DNA of 64,000 bases from RGIG1918 sp045536045. GTDB lineage: Bacteria > Cyanobacteriota > Vampirovibrionia > Gastranaerophilales > Gastranaerophilaceae. The notes under the pieces are model-generated. The model was not told the DNA's origin, did not search any database, and saw only the letters and a list, made by a program, of their open reading frames with translations. Every line of letters starts with the position of its first letter. The stretch's first letter is position 1. Shown here one piece after another: positions 42,523-50,711 of this stretch. The DNA lies in contig JAZSMU010000006.1 of assembly GCA_045536045.1 (NCBI GenBank), positions 1-64,000 on the forward strand. The letters are read 5' to 3'. A program made the translations under genes and the position numbers.

Positions 42523-42766
42523 TCAATTTCCACAACCAAATTTCAAAGTTAAAACTTCTGTTTTAGTTTTTGGCAAAGGCTGGGCAGCACCTTTGGTTCT
42601 TTATTTTGAAAATCCTGAAGAAAAATACAAAGAACTTCAAGAGCTAATTTCAGCACCAACTACTAAAGTCGTTGAGCTTCTTGCACAAGGACCTGTTAAA
42701 AAAGTTACTTTGTCTTCTTCTCAAATTGTTGGAGTTGCACTTCAAGAGGAGCAACACATAGTTTAA
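42515..42766 (+). CDS. Small conserved-looking protein (83 aa) between tatD and tlyA
   Basis: An 83-residue protein with alternating hydrophobic strands (FKVKTSVLVFGKGWAAPLVLYF) and a helix (EEKYKELQELIS), then VKKVTLSSSQIVGVALQEEQHIV. This suggests a compact alpha/beta fold. No cysteine cluster, signal peptide or membrane segment. It is tightly coupled: its ATG overlaps the tatD stop by 8 nt and its stop overlaps the tlyA ATG by 1 nt (TAATG). A ribosome site (AAAGGAG) precedes it. I do not recognise a family. Confidence 0.65.
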   Translation: MANQFPQPNFKVKTSVLVFGKGWAAPLVLYFENPEEKYKELQELISAPTTKVVELLAQGPVKKVTLSSSQIVGVALQEEQHIV

Positions 42767-43548
42767 TGAAAAAACGTCTTGACTTGATTTTGTTTGAATT
42801 AGGATATTTTGAAACAAGAAGTAAGGCTTCTGCTAATATTCTTGCTGGAAATGTTCAAATTAATGACAAAGTTGTTGATAAGGCTGGAGAATTATTCAAA
42901 GAAGAAGATTTTGAAAAATTAGAAAATCCTCTAAGGGTCAAAATAAAGTCTATGCCTTATGTTTCAAGAGGTGGGCTTAAATTAAAAGGTGCAATTGATA
43001 GTTTTAATATTTCTCTTAAAGACAAAATTGGGCTAGATGTTGGTGCTTCAACTGGTGGCTTTACAGATTGTATGTTAAAAGAGGGTGCTAAAAAGGTTTG
43101 GGCAATTGATGTTGGCTATAATCAGCTTGATTGGAGCTTAAAAAACAACGAAAAAGTTATTTCAAAAGAAAAAGTGAACGCTAAAAATTGTTCATTTGAA
43201 GATGTTTTTGGCATTTCAAAAGAAAATTTTGAAGAAGAATTACCAAATTTTCTTTCAATGGATTTGTCTTTTATTTCAATTAAAAAAGTTTTAGAAAATG
43301 TTTTAAATTTTTTAGCTAATGAAGCTGAGCTTGTTTTATTAATTAAGCCACAATTTGAAGCAGGAAGAAGCGAAATTGAAGAAGGTGGCGTTGTCAGGGA
43401 TGAAAAAGTTCGCCAAAAAATTGTTGAAGATATTAAAGAATATTCATCTTCATTAGGGCTTGAAGTTGTTGGTGTTATTGATTCTCCAATTATTGGAGCA
43501 AAATCTGGAAACTCCGAGTATCTTATTTATTTAAAGAAACACATTTAG
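42766..43548 (+). CDS. tlyA: TlyA-family rRNA 2'-O-methyltransferase
   Basis: A 260-residue protein with an N-terminal S4 RNA-binding domain (KKRLDLILFELGYFETRSKA through NDKVVDKAG) and a C-terminal FtsJ/RrmJ-like methyltransferase domain (YVSRGGLKLKGAID, SAM site GLDVGASTGGFTDC, DLSFISIKKVL, LIKPQFEAGR). TlyA methylates 16S and 23S rRNA cytidines in mycobacteria; other members are annotated as haemolysin A. All four catalytic regions are visible. It overlaps the convergent recO gene by 26 nt. Confidence 0.9.
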   Translation: MKKRLDLILFELGYFETRSKASANILAGNVQINDKVVDKAGELFKEEDFEKLENPLRVKIKSMPYVSRGGLKLKGAIDSFNISLKDKIGLDVGASTGGFTDCMLKEGAKKVWAIDVGYNQLDWSLKNNEKVISKEKVNAKNCSFEDVFGISKENFEEELPNFLSMDLSFISIKKVLENVLNFLANEAELVLLIKPQFEAGRSEIEEGGVVRDEKVRQKIVEDIKEYSSSLGLEVVGVIDSPIIGAKSGNSEYLIYLKKHI

Positions 43549-44290
43549 AAAAATCTTCAAATTTTTGATTTTTTCCAGACACAGTTTCTAAATATTTTTT
43601 CATAAATTCAAAGCAAACTTCAGCAGTTTTAAGGTTGATGACATCATCATATTGCGTTTTTTGGTCAATTTCTGAATTTGCTATTTCATTTAAAAAGTCT
43701 GCAATTTTTTTAGGGAATTTTGTTAATTTGCCACTTATATTTTCTGAACATTCAAGACAAAACATTGCTTTTTCTTTTTGAGAATAATAATAGTATTCTA
43801 AATCTATTGAGCCACATTTTGCACAAGTTTTAAAATCAATTCCCCAGCCCATTTTCTTAATTAATGAAATTTGAAATTTAATAACATTCAAAAGAATATC
43901 TTTTTTTTCATTGGAATTTGCAATATTTTCAAGACTTTTATAGAAAATATTATAAATTTCTTCGCTATCATTATCAGAATCTGAGCCAAAAATTGAAATT
44001 ACATCTGCTAAATATAAAGAATAGCTTAGTTTGTCAAAATCTTGACGAATTTTAGAAAATGTATTTATGGATTCAGCTTGTGTGATTTTGTCAAAATTTC
44101 TTCCTTTGTGAAGTTGTAGTTTGTTTGCAATTAAAACTTGAGAACGGCCACCTAGCTTGCTTTTTGTTTTTTTAGCACCTTTTGCAATACACTTAATCAG
44201 CCCATGTGTTTTAGAATAGGCTAAAAGAATGTTATCTCCTTCTCCTAATGGGTAGCTTTTTATATTAATTGCATTTGTTGTGTATTGCAA
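43523..44290 (-). CDS. recO: DNA repair protein RecO
   Basis: RecO loads RecA at gaps with RecR. About 255 residues: N-terminal OB fold (INIKSYPLGEGDNILLAYSKTHGLIKCIAKGAKK), helical middle, and a four-cysteine zinc site (CAKCG and CLECS). The start is TTG at 44290, supported by GGAG 7 nt upstream. This start lies inside the end of the sirtuin-like gene (31-nt overlap), implying translational coupling. The next ATG would remove conserved residues. Confidence 0.9.
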   Translation of the reverse strand: MQYTTNAINIKSYPLGEGDNILLAYSKTHGLIKCIAKGAKKTKSKLGGRSQVLIANKLQLHKGRNFDKITQAESINTFSKIRQDFDKLSYSLYLADVISIFGSDSDNDSEEIYNIFYKSLENIANSNEKKDILLNVIKFQISLIKKMGWGIDFKTCAKCGSIDLEYYYYSQKEKAMFCLECSENISGKLTKFPKKIADFLNEIANSEIDQKTQYDDVINLKTAEVCFEFMKKYLETVSGKNQKFEDFSKCVSLNK

Positions 44291-45672
44291 TTTTCCACTC
44301 CCTTAAATTCAGCTAAAAAGCTATCTGTGTTTGAAAAATCTGCTTTTATTTCTGAATTTGTGTTTTCAAATAGCTTTTTATAGAAGCTATTTCTGTTTTC
44401 ATCTTGAGTTAAAATATAGATTTTTTCAGGATTTTTAATTTCTGATGTTGTTTTTAAAATATTGACAAAATCCATTTCTGTTTCTTTTGGTGGATTAATT
44501 AAAACCCAGATTTCAGAGTTAGCAAGCTCGTATATTGCATTGTTAATATCTAAAACATTGGTATTTTTAGGCTCTTTTATACTAGGGAGCATATAATTTC
44601 CACATTTATTACAAACACAGCTTAAAATTTGCTTATCTGAGTAATTGACAAATTTTTCGCCACATTCCCTACATTCTAATTCTCTAGTTAGCCCAGATAA
44701 TGGATAAAAATTTTCAGATATTTCGCAAGAGTTTAAAACATCAACAATTTTGCCATTAATTGAATTAGTTATAATTGTTAAATTTTGTGCTTTTTCTTTA
44801 ATTGGATTAACAATTTTTTCAATTGGTCCTAAATCTTGCTCAACGATATTAATAAATGCTAAAAGCTCATTTAATTCTTTTGATAAGTTTTCATCCCTGT
44901 TAAGAGTTTTTCTAAAATCTCTAATGAATTTTTCATCAATATCTGAATTTTTTTCGCCTAAGAATATGCAAATATTTTTGTTTGTATTTTTGGAATAATC
45001 AGCTTTTACTTCTTCTTGAACTTTTTCTATAAATTCAGTTATAGCTTCCATTTTTTCTTCGTATTCTTCTTTAGATTCTTCTTCAATTTCATTTGTTTCA
45101 ATTTGCTCAAGAATTATTTTTTCCTCTTCAACTTTGTTTATTTCTTGGCTTGGCTTTTCGTAAACCATTTCTGTCATATATTGAGCTGGTTTTTCTTCAT
45201 AAACAACAGGTGTTTCTTCATAAGTAACAGGTTTTTCTTCATAAACGGTTGGTGTAGTTTCTTCAACTTTTGTTGTGTTTCCTTGAATAAAGCTTGAAAA
45301 TAAGTCTTTTTGAACTTCCGTTTTTTCTTCATGTTGTTTGTATTCTGTTGCATAAGAAGAAAAAGAGTTTGAAGATGGAAAAATTTCATCTATAACAGAT
45401 GTTACCTCTTCTTTTTTTGGTTCATCTTTTTTGTTGATAATATCTTCAATGGTTGAAGTTAATAAAAGTGCAGTTTGTTCTTCAAACATTGGGTTTTCAT
45501 ATACATAATCATAAACAGATTTTAGTTGTTTAATATATTCAAATTTGTGTCCAGAATGGAATTTTTCATGAAGTTTATATGCAGCAATTTTTAACAAATC
45601 GTTGTCTTCATTTGCTAATGCTGATTCTAATCTTTTTAAAATTAATGTTTCACTCTCTAAATTGTTATACAT
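44260..45672 (-). CDS. Degenerate sirtuin-like zinc protein with helical N-terminus and acidic linker
   Basis: A 470-residue protein. Residues 1-80 are helical. Residues 100-225 are a disordered, Glu-rich linker with YEEKP repeats (TPTVYEEKP, TYEETPVVYEEKP). Residues 232-455 look like a worn sirtuin: NICIFLGEKNSD at the NAD-loop position, ITNSINGKIVD matching the TQNIDGLH motif, YPLSGL where the catalytic histidine (LHG) should be (Ser326 instead), and a zinc pair C334-x2-C337 / C354-x2-C357 followed by NYMLPSIKE. The enzyme would be inactive as a deacylase. It lies 8 nt downstream of pilT and overlaps recO. Confidence 0.55.
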   Translation of the reverse strand: MYNNLESETLILKRLESALANEDNDLLKIAAYKLHEKFHSGHKFEYIKQLKSVYDYVYENPMFEEQTALLLTSTIEDIINKKDEPKKEEVTSVIDEIFPSSNSFSSYATEYKQHEEKTEVQKDLFSSFIQGNTTKVEETTPTVYEEKPVTYEETPVVYEEKPAQYMTEMVYEKPSQEINKVEEEKIILEQIETNEIEEESKEEYEEKMEAITEFIEKVQEEVKADYSKNTNKNICIFLGEKNSDIDEKFIRDFRKTLNRDENLSKELNELLAFINIVEQDLGPIEKIVNPIKEKAQNLTIITNSINGKIVDVLNSCEISENFYPLSGLTRELECRECGEKFVNYSDKQILSCVCNKCGNYMLPSIKEPKNTNVLDINNAIYELANSEIWVLINPPKETEMDFVNILKTTSEIKNPEKIYILTQDENRNSFYKKLFENTNSEIKADFSNTDSFLAEFKGVENCNTQQMQLI

Positions 45673-45680
45673 CTTAATTC

Positions 45681-46790
45681 CTATACATAATTTCCGGTAA
45701 ATCCACCTGCTGTCCCTGTGTATGAGCCAGACATCATTTGTGTTAATTCAATTTTTTCATCACTATAATCAAGAGCAACTTCTTTTGTAATTTTGTCTGC
45801 TTTGTATAGTGCATAAATGGCATTATTTAAAGTAGACATTCCATGAACATCTCCTCTTCTCATAAGCTCATAAATTTCATCATAGTTCTTTTTAACAATG
45901 TAATCTTTAATTGTTGGAGTAACTGACAAAATTTCTGCAACAGGGAGTCTGCCTTTTCCTTCTTTAATCGGTAATAATTTTTGAGAAATAACATATCTCA
46001 AACTATTTGCAAGCCTTTCAAGCATAAAGCCTCTAATTTGCTCATCAAATAAGTTTATTACCCTATCTATTGTATTAATTGCTGAGTTTGCGTGAATTGT
46101 TGTTAAAACTAAGTGCCCAGTTTCTGCAGCTGCAAGTGCTGCTTCCATTGTTTGCCTATCTCTAATTTCCCCAACAACAATAACATCTGGGTCTTGTCTT
46201 AAGGCATATTTGATACCTAAAGCATAGCTTTCAACATCACTTCCTAATGCTTTTTGGGTAACAATACAAGATTTATCATTAAAAATAAATTCAATTGGGT
46301 CTTCAATTGTAATAATGTGTTTTGTTTTTTCTCTGTTGATTGTTTCAATTAGGGCTGCAATTGAAGTAGATTTACCACTACCTGTTGCACCTGTAAAGAA
46401 AACAATACCATTATTTAATTGGGTAATATCATTTAAAGATTCTGGCAAATCTAAGTCTTTAACTAAAAGTGGCTCAAAAGGAATTGTTCTTAAAACAATT
46501 TGTGGGTTGCCAAAATTTTTACTGTAGTTTACACGGTATCTAGAAACTCCGTCTAAAACATAAGTAAAATCGTAGTTTTTGTAATTTGAATAACTTTGAT
46601 AAAAATCTTTGGGTGCGATTATTTTAATAATGTCATCAATATTTTTTTCTGTTAATGCATTCATTTTAACTCTAACAATACTGCCCATAATTCTTAGGGC
46701 TGGTGCTTTGCCTAAAGTTAAATGAATATCTGAAACATTTTTAGTTGCAATTTTTCTAAGCAGGCCATTTATGTCAAAAGTGTCTGTCAT
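45681..46790 (-). CDS. pilT: Type IV pilus retraction ATPase PilT
   Basis: PilT disassembles type IV pili to drive retraction and twitching. About 369 residues: N-terminal PAS-like domain (DIHLTLGKAPALRIMGSI), Walker A GATGSGKST, Asp box TIEDPIEF, Walker B-like DVIVVGEIRD, His box LVLTTIHANSA. The start at ATG 46790 is chosen because AAGGAGAAC lies 8 nt upstream; an in-frame TTG/ATG region 17 codons earlier has no such site. No pilB, pilC or pilin genes are in this window. Confidence 0.93.
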   Translation of the reverse strand: MTDTFDINGLLRKIATKNVSDIHLTLGKAPALRIMGSIVRVKMNALTEKNIDDIIKIIAPKDFYQSYSNYKNYDFTYVLDGVSRYRVNYSKNFGNPQIVLRTIPFEPLLVKDLDLPESLNDITQLNNGIVFFTGATGSGKSTSIAALIETINREKTKHIITIEDPIEFIFNDKSCIVTQKALGSDVESYALGIKYALRQDPDVIVVGEIRDRQTMEAALAAAETGHLVLTTIHANSAINTIDRVINLFDEQIRGFMLERLANSLRYVISQKLLPIKEGKGRLPVAEILSVTPTIKDYIVKKNYDEIYELMRRGDVHGMSTLNNAIYALYKADKITKEVALDYSDEKIELTQMMSGSYTGTAGGFTGNYV

Positions 46791-46887
46791 TTTATAGTTC
46801 TCCTTGTTTAATATTCTATATTTTTTTTGCAAATTAAACAAAAATGTTACAAATGAGAAATATTCTTTTTGAAATTATCTTTTGTTA

Positions 46888-46893
46888 TATAAT
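46888..46893 (+). promoter_or_regulatory. -10 element of rmuC (leaderless geometry)
   Basis: A perfect TATAAT ends 6 nt before the ATG at 46900, with no ribosome site. The 109-bp divergent region between pilT and rmuC holds nothing else that I can identify. Confidence 0.5.
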
Positions 46894-46899
46894 GTTCTT

Positions 46900-48090
46900 A
46901 TGGGAATCGGAGTTTTTATTTTAGTTGGAATAATTTCATTTATTTTTGGAGCTTTAATTGCTTATTTTTTAATGTCTAAAAAAATGAATGAATTAAGAAT
47001 TGAAAACATTAAGCTTTTTGAGGCAAATAACAGCTCTCAAGCTGTTCAAAAAAGTTCTGAAGAAATTATAAAACTTCTTCAAGCTGAATTTAAGTCAATT
47101 GCAAATCAGGCTTTAATTGATAATCAAAATCAACTTACAGAACAAAACAAAATTTCATTAGAAGAAAGGCTAAAACCCCTTAATTTAACTCTTAAAGACT
47201 ATCAAGAAAAAATTGAAAAATTTAATGTTGAAAACGCAAAAGATACAACAAGCCTAAAGGGGGAAATTTCTAAACTTATTGAAAATACCAAAGAGGCACA
47301 TGAAGTTACTAGAAATTTAACAAATGCCTTAACACTATCTCAAAACAAAAAAGGTGCATTTGGAGAGGGTGCTCTTGAGGTTATTTTAAATTGTTGTGGA
47401 CTAGAAGAAAATGTTCATTATACAAAACATTTTTCTTCAAATTCAATAGATGCTTCAGGAGAAAACAAAAGAGTTTACCCAGACTTTGTTGTTTATCTTC
47501 CAGAAAACAAAAACATAGTCATAGATTCTAAAATGAATTTTAAAAGCTATTTAGATTATCAAAATGCAGAAACTCAGGCAGAAAAAGAAGCTTCTTTAAA
47601 GAATTTCAAAACAGATATTAAAAATACAATTAAAGATTTATCTAAGAAGAATTATCAAAATGGCGAAGGTTTAAATTGCCCAGATTTTATCTTTATGTAT
47701 GTTCCAATTGAAAATTCTCTTGCATTAATTTATGAAGATGCTGCTCTTGTAAATTTTGCTTACGAAAGCAATATTATTTTAATTGGTAATGTTTCTTTAA
47801 TGACAACGCTTAGACTTGTTAAACTTCTTTTAGCTGAAGAAAAGCAAAAAGAAAGTGTTATGGAAATTGTTAAAGTTGGAGCATCGTTATTTGAAAAATT
47901 TTCTGCATTTTGTGCAGATTTGCAATCTATCCAAAAGAAAATTGGGCAAGTTGATTCTGAATTTAAAACAACAATTGGAAGATTTCAAAGAGGAGAGGAT
48001 AGCCTCTTTAGGTCTGTTGAAAAATTAAAATCTATGGGAATTATTACAACAAAAGAAATTCCTGCTGAATTTTTAGAAGTTAAGGAGTAG
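46900..48090 (+). CDS. rmuC: RmuC-family DNA recombination protein
   Basis: A 396-residue protein with one N-terminal membrane helix (VFILVGIISFIFGALIAYFL), a coiled coil (about 30-140) and a C-terminal PD-(D/E)XK-like nuclease domain: GAFGEGALEVIL, YPDFVVYLPENKNIVIDSKM and FMYVPIENSLALIYE. RmuC limits inversion at short repeats and is a predicted membrane-tethered nuclease. ATG 46900 is preferred over TTG 46882 because the latter overlaps the -10 hexamer. A VOC gene follows after 3 nt. Confidence 0.9.
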   Translation: MGIGVFILVGIISFIFGALIAYFLMSKKMNELRIENIKLFEANNSSQAVQKSSEEIIKLLQAEFKSIANQALIDNQNQLTEQNKISLEERLKPLNLTLKDYQEKIEKFNVENAKDTTSLKGEISKLIENTKEAHEVTRNLTNALTLSQNKKGAFGEGALEVILNCCGLEENVHYTKHFSSNSIDASGENKRVYPDFVVYLPENKNIVIDSKMNFKSYLDYQNAETQAEKEASLKNFKTDIKNTIKDLSKKNYQNGEGLNCPDFIFMYVPIENSLALIYEDAALVNFAYESNIILIGNVSLMTTLRLVKLLLAEEKQKESVMEIVKVGASLFEKFSAFCADLQSIQKKIGQVDSEFKTTIGRFQRGEDSLFRSVEKLKSMGIITTKEIPAEFLEVKE

Positions 48091-48093
48091 AAA

Positions 48094-48489
48094 ATGAAGT
48101 TTTTACACTCAATGATAAGAGTTAAAGATATTGATGCCTCTTTAAAATTTTATGTTGATTTTATGGGTTTAAAAGTTTCTAAAATATCTGAGCTTGAAGA
48201 TTGCAAACTTTATTTTTTAGAAGATGAATTTGGAAATAGAGCTCTTGAGCTTACTGCGAATTTTGAAACTCCTGAAAAATATGAGCTTGGCGAATGTTTT
48301 GGGCATTTGGCTTTTGGTGTTAAAAATTTGGACGAATTTGCACAAAAAATGGAAAAATTTGGCTACACTTGGCTATGGGAGCCGTTTATTTTAAATAGAG
48401 TCAATGAGCCAAACAAAAAAACAAAAATTGCCTTTATTAAAGACCCAGACGGAGTTGAAATTGAATTAATAGAGAAGCCTAATGCCTGA
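48094..48489 (+). CDS. Glyoxalase I-like (VOC superfamily) protein
   Basis: A 131-residue protein with the two betaalphabetabetabeta modules of the VOC fold: HSMIRVKDIDASLKFYVDFMGL and GHLAFGVKNLDEFAQKM. Likely metal ligands are His5, a Glu in ALELTAN, the His of CFGHLAF and the Glu of VEIELIE, which matches the H/E/H/E set of GloA (lactoylglutathione lyase). It would detoxify methylglyoxal or a related dicarbonyl. The gene is between rmuC (3 nt) and fliR (8-nt overlap), so this is part of a rmuC-VOC-fliR transcription unit. Confidence 0.82.
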   Translation: MKFLHSMIRVKDIDASLKFYVDFMGLKVSKISELEDCKLYFLEDEFGNRALELTANFETPEKYELGECFGHLAFGVKNLDEFAQKMEKFGYTWLWEPFILNRVNEPNKKTKIAFIKDPDGVEIELIEKPNA

Positions 48490-49264
48490 TTTAGTTAAAT
48501 TATTTGAACCAAGAAATCTTATCGCTTTCATGCTTGTTTTAACTAGATTAACAGGCTTATTTGCTTCAGCTCCATTTTTTTCTACATTTAGAGTTCCTAA
48601 CCAAATAAAGCTACTATTTGCTGCTTTTGTTGCTTTTATAATGTTTCCATTATTGAGTGCTAAATCTGGCTTTATTCTTCCAAAAACTGTGCCCCAGCTT
48701 TCAATTTTTATGATAATTGAGTTTGGTGTGGGATATTTGATAGGTTTTTTGGCAAACCTCGTGTTTGACGGAATTAAAATGGCTGGAAACATAATAAGTA
48801 TTCAAATGGCAATTTCTATGGCAGATATTTTAGACCCATCTACAAATGAAAGAAATCCTGTTATTTCAACAACATACAACTACATGGGTATTTTGGTTTT
48901 CTTTGCAATTGGGGCTCACATTTGGCTTTTTGAAGCTTTGTATTTGAGTTTTAATTCTATCCCAATTGGAACTTCTGCATTTTTAACTGCAGACCTTGTA
49001 AATAATATTGCTCAAATGATTTCTTCAATTTTTCATATTGCTTTTGCCCTAATTATGCCAATTTTTGCAGTTCTTTTGGTGTCAGATTTGCTTTTAGGTT
49101 TAATGGCAAAAATGATGCCTCAAATGAATGTCTTTATGGTGTCTTTACCATTTAAAATTTATTGTGGGCTTGTTTTAATGTGTTTCTTTATTTTAGGTTC
49201 AGTTAAATATATGCAAGATATTATTACCGAAACCTTTAATGCCGTTAAGAATTTATTCTTCTAA
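48482..49264 (+). CDS. fliR: Flagellar type III export protein FliR
   Basis: FliR is one subunit type of the FliPQR export gate in the flagellar basal body. The 260-residue protein has about six hydrophobic segments and family landmarks: LTRLTGLFASAPFFS, RVPNQIKLLFA, GYLIGFLANLVFDGIKMAG and the C-terminal AKMMPQMNVFMVSLPFKI. Its ATG overlaps the VOC stop codon by 8 nt. It is isolated from fliP/fliQ and flhB/flhA, unlike most genomes where fliPQR-flhBA are consecutive. Confidence 0.93.
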   Translation: MPDLVKLFEPRNLIAFMLVLTRLTGLFASAPFFSTFRVPNQIKLLFAAFVAFIMFPLLSAKSGFILPKTVPQLSIFMIIEFGVGYLIGFLANLVFDGIKMAGNIISIQMAISMADILDPSTNERNPVISTTYNYMGILVFFAIGAHIWLFEALYLSFNSIPIGTSAFLTADLVNNIAQMISSIFHIAFALIMPIFAVLLVSDLLLGLMAKMMPQMNVFMVSLPFKIYCGLVLMCFFILGSVKYMQDIITETFNAVKNLFF

Positions 49265-49536
49265 AGGTCAATTGAATCATAGTAAAGCATTCTTTTATAT
49301 GTTTCGTATTCATTATAGCCTTCGTCTTTTTTTCTTTCTTCGGCTCTTCTTTCTTCTGTTGGATTAGCACATTCTTCTTTAATTTCAAGGAATTTACCTC
49401 CATCTCTTTTGAAATGAAAATTAACTTTAAACGCGTCTAAAACTCCACAAGCATCATTTTGGTAATTGCCGTAATGAATAGCGAACGCCGAAGGCGTGAG
49501 CGTTATGAAAATAATTAAAAATGCAAAAAATTTCAT
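49261..49536 (-). CDS. Small exported hypothetical protein (91 aa)
   Basis: A 91-residue protein with a signal peptide (MKFFAFLIIFITLTPSAFA). The mature part is hydrophilic, with two cysteines (NDACGVLD and KEECANP) that could form a disulfide, and a charged, tyrosine-rich C-terminus (EERRAEERKKDEGYNEYETY). No family recognised. The signal-peptide cleavage region is encoded by an unusually GC-rich palindrome (about 49481-49502). It converges on fliR with a 4-nt overlap and is divergent from lpxB. Confidence 0.55.
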   Translation of the reverse strand: MKFFAFLIIFITLTPSAFAIHYGNYQNDACGVLDAFKVNFHFKRDGGKFLEIKEECANPTEERRAEERKKDEGYNEYETYKRMLYYDSIDL

Positions 49537-49589
49537 ACTTAAATCTTATCACAAAACTTAACTTTATTGATTATTTTTCTTTTCTGTTT

Positions 49590-49595
49590 GATAAT
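49590..49595 (+). promoter_or_regulatory. -10 element of lpxB (leaderless geometry)
   Basis: GATAAT in a TTTGATAAT context ends 6 nt before the lpxB ATG at 49602. No ribosome site lies between. Confidence 0.4.
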
Positions 49596-49601
49596 TAAGC
49601 T

Positions 49602-50711
49602 ATGGGAAAGAAACTTTTTATTGTTACAGGAGAACACTCAGGAGATATGCACGCTGCAAATGTTGCACGTGAATTATTTCAGATTAATCCAGATGTTCAA
49701 ATAGAGGGAATTGGGGGCGAACATCTTAAAAATGCTGGCGTTAAAATATTTTCGCCTGTTGAGAAAATGTCTGCCGTTGGAATTAGCTTAAAAATAATTC
49801 TTGACCATTTTAAGTTAGGTAAAAAACTTGTTGATTACTTAGAAAATGAATATAAACCAGATTTGGTTCTTTTGGTAGATTATGGTGCTTTCAATTTGGC
49901 ATTATCAAAAGAGCTTAAAAAGCGTGGAATTAAGACATTTTATTTTATTCCACCACAAGTTTGGGCTTCAAGAAAATGGCGACTTCGCACAATTAAAAAG
50001 AATATAGATAAAGTGCTCACAATTTTCCCATTTGAAGAAGATTTCTATTCTCAGTATAAAATTGATAATGTTTATGTCGGACATCCTTTGCTTGGCAATT
50101 TGCCAGACCCTGTTGATAAAAAAGAATTTTTTGAAAAACATAATCTAGACCCAAATAAAAAACTAATTGCAGTTTTTCCTGGTTCTAGAATGTTTGAAAT
50201 AAAATATTTGCTTAATGTTTTTGTTGGGGCAGTTAAAATTCTTGAAGAAAAGCTAAATAATGTTCAGTTTGTTTTTTCTCATGCAACAAACTTGAAAGAA
50301 AGCGCCTTTAGTGTTCCATACAAAACAATTACAGGAGAAAATCAACAGTTATTGTCTGCTGCTGATTGTGCAATTTTAGCAAGCGGGACTGTTGCTCTTG
50401 AATCTGCAATTTATGAAACGCCTATGATTATTGCATACAGAGGTCCAATTCTTTTCTATTTAATTTATTTACTTGTTCGTCAAATTAAAAAAGCTTGCTT
50501 GGTAAATATAATCAGCAAAAAAGATATTGTGCCTGAATATTTAATGTTTGATTGCGAGGCAAACAAAATTGCAAAAGGTGTTGAAAACATTATGGAAAAT
50601 CCTCAAATTCAAATTAATCAATTGCAGGATTTTAAAGAAACATTGTCTAACAAAAAATGCACTTTTGAAGTTGCAAAAATTATAAATAAGGAGTTTGAAG
50701 AAAATGGCTAA
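49602..50711 (+). CDS. lpxB: Lipid-A-disaccharide synthase
   Basis: LpxB condenses UDP-diacylglucosamine and lipid X to the lipid A disaccharide at the inner membrane. The 369-residue GT19 protein has VTGEHSGDMHAANV at the start, GIGGEHLKNAG, VDYGAFNL, YFIPPQVWASRKWR, YVGHPLL, VFPGSRMFEIKYLL and SGTVALESAI. The family is nearly exclusive to LPS-making bacteria, so this gene supports a diderm envelope. No lpxA/C/D genes are in the window. It overlaps pgsA by 8 nt. Confidence 0.95.
   Translation: MGKKLFIVTGEHSGDMHAANVARELFQINPDVQIEGIGGEHLKNAGVKIFSPVEKMSAVGISLKIILDHFKLGKKLVDYLENEYKPDLVLLVDYGAFNLALSKELKKRGIKTFYFIPPQVWASRKWRLRTIKKNIDKVLTIFPFEEDFYSQYKIDNVYVGHPLLGNLPDPVDKKEFFEKHNLDPNKKLIAVFPGSRMFEIKYLLNVFVGAVKILEEKLNNVQFVFSHATNLKESAFSVPYKTITGENQQLLSAADCAILASGTVALESAIYETPMIIAYRGPILFYLIYLLVRQIKKACLVNIISKKDIVPEYLMFDCEANKIAKGVENIMENPQIQINQLQDFKETLSNKKCTFEVAKIINKEFEENG

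Noticed and set aside
45016..45389. Frames opposite or overlapping the YEEKP linker
   Set aside because: Phe-rich and Lys/Gln-rich shadows of the repeated linker codons, with no independent start signals.
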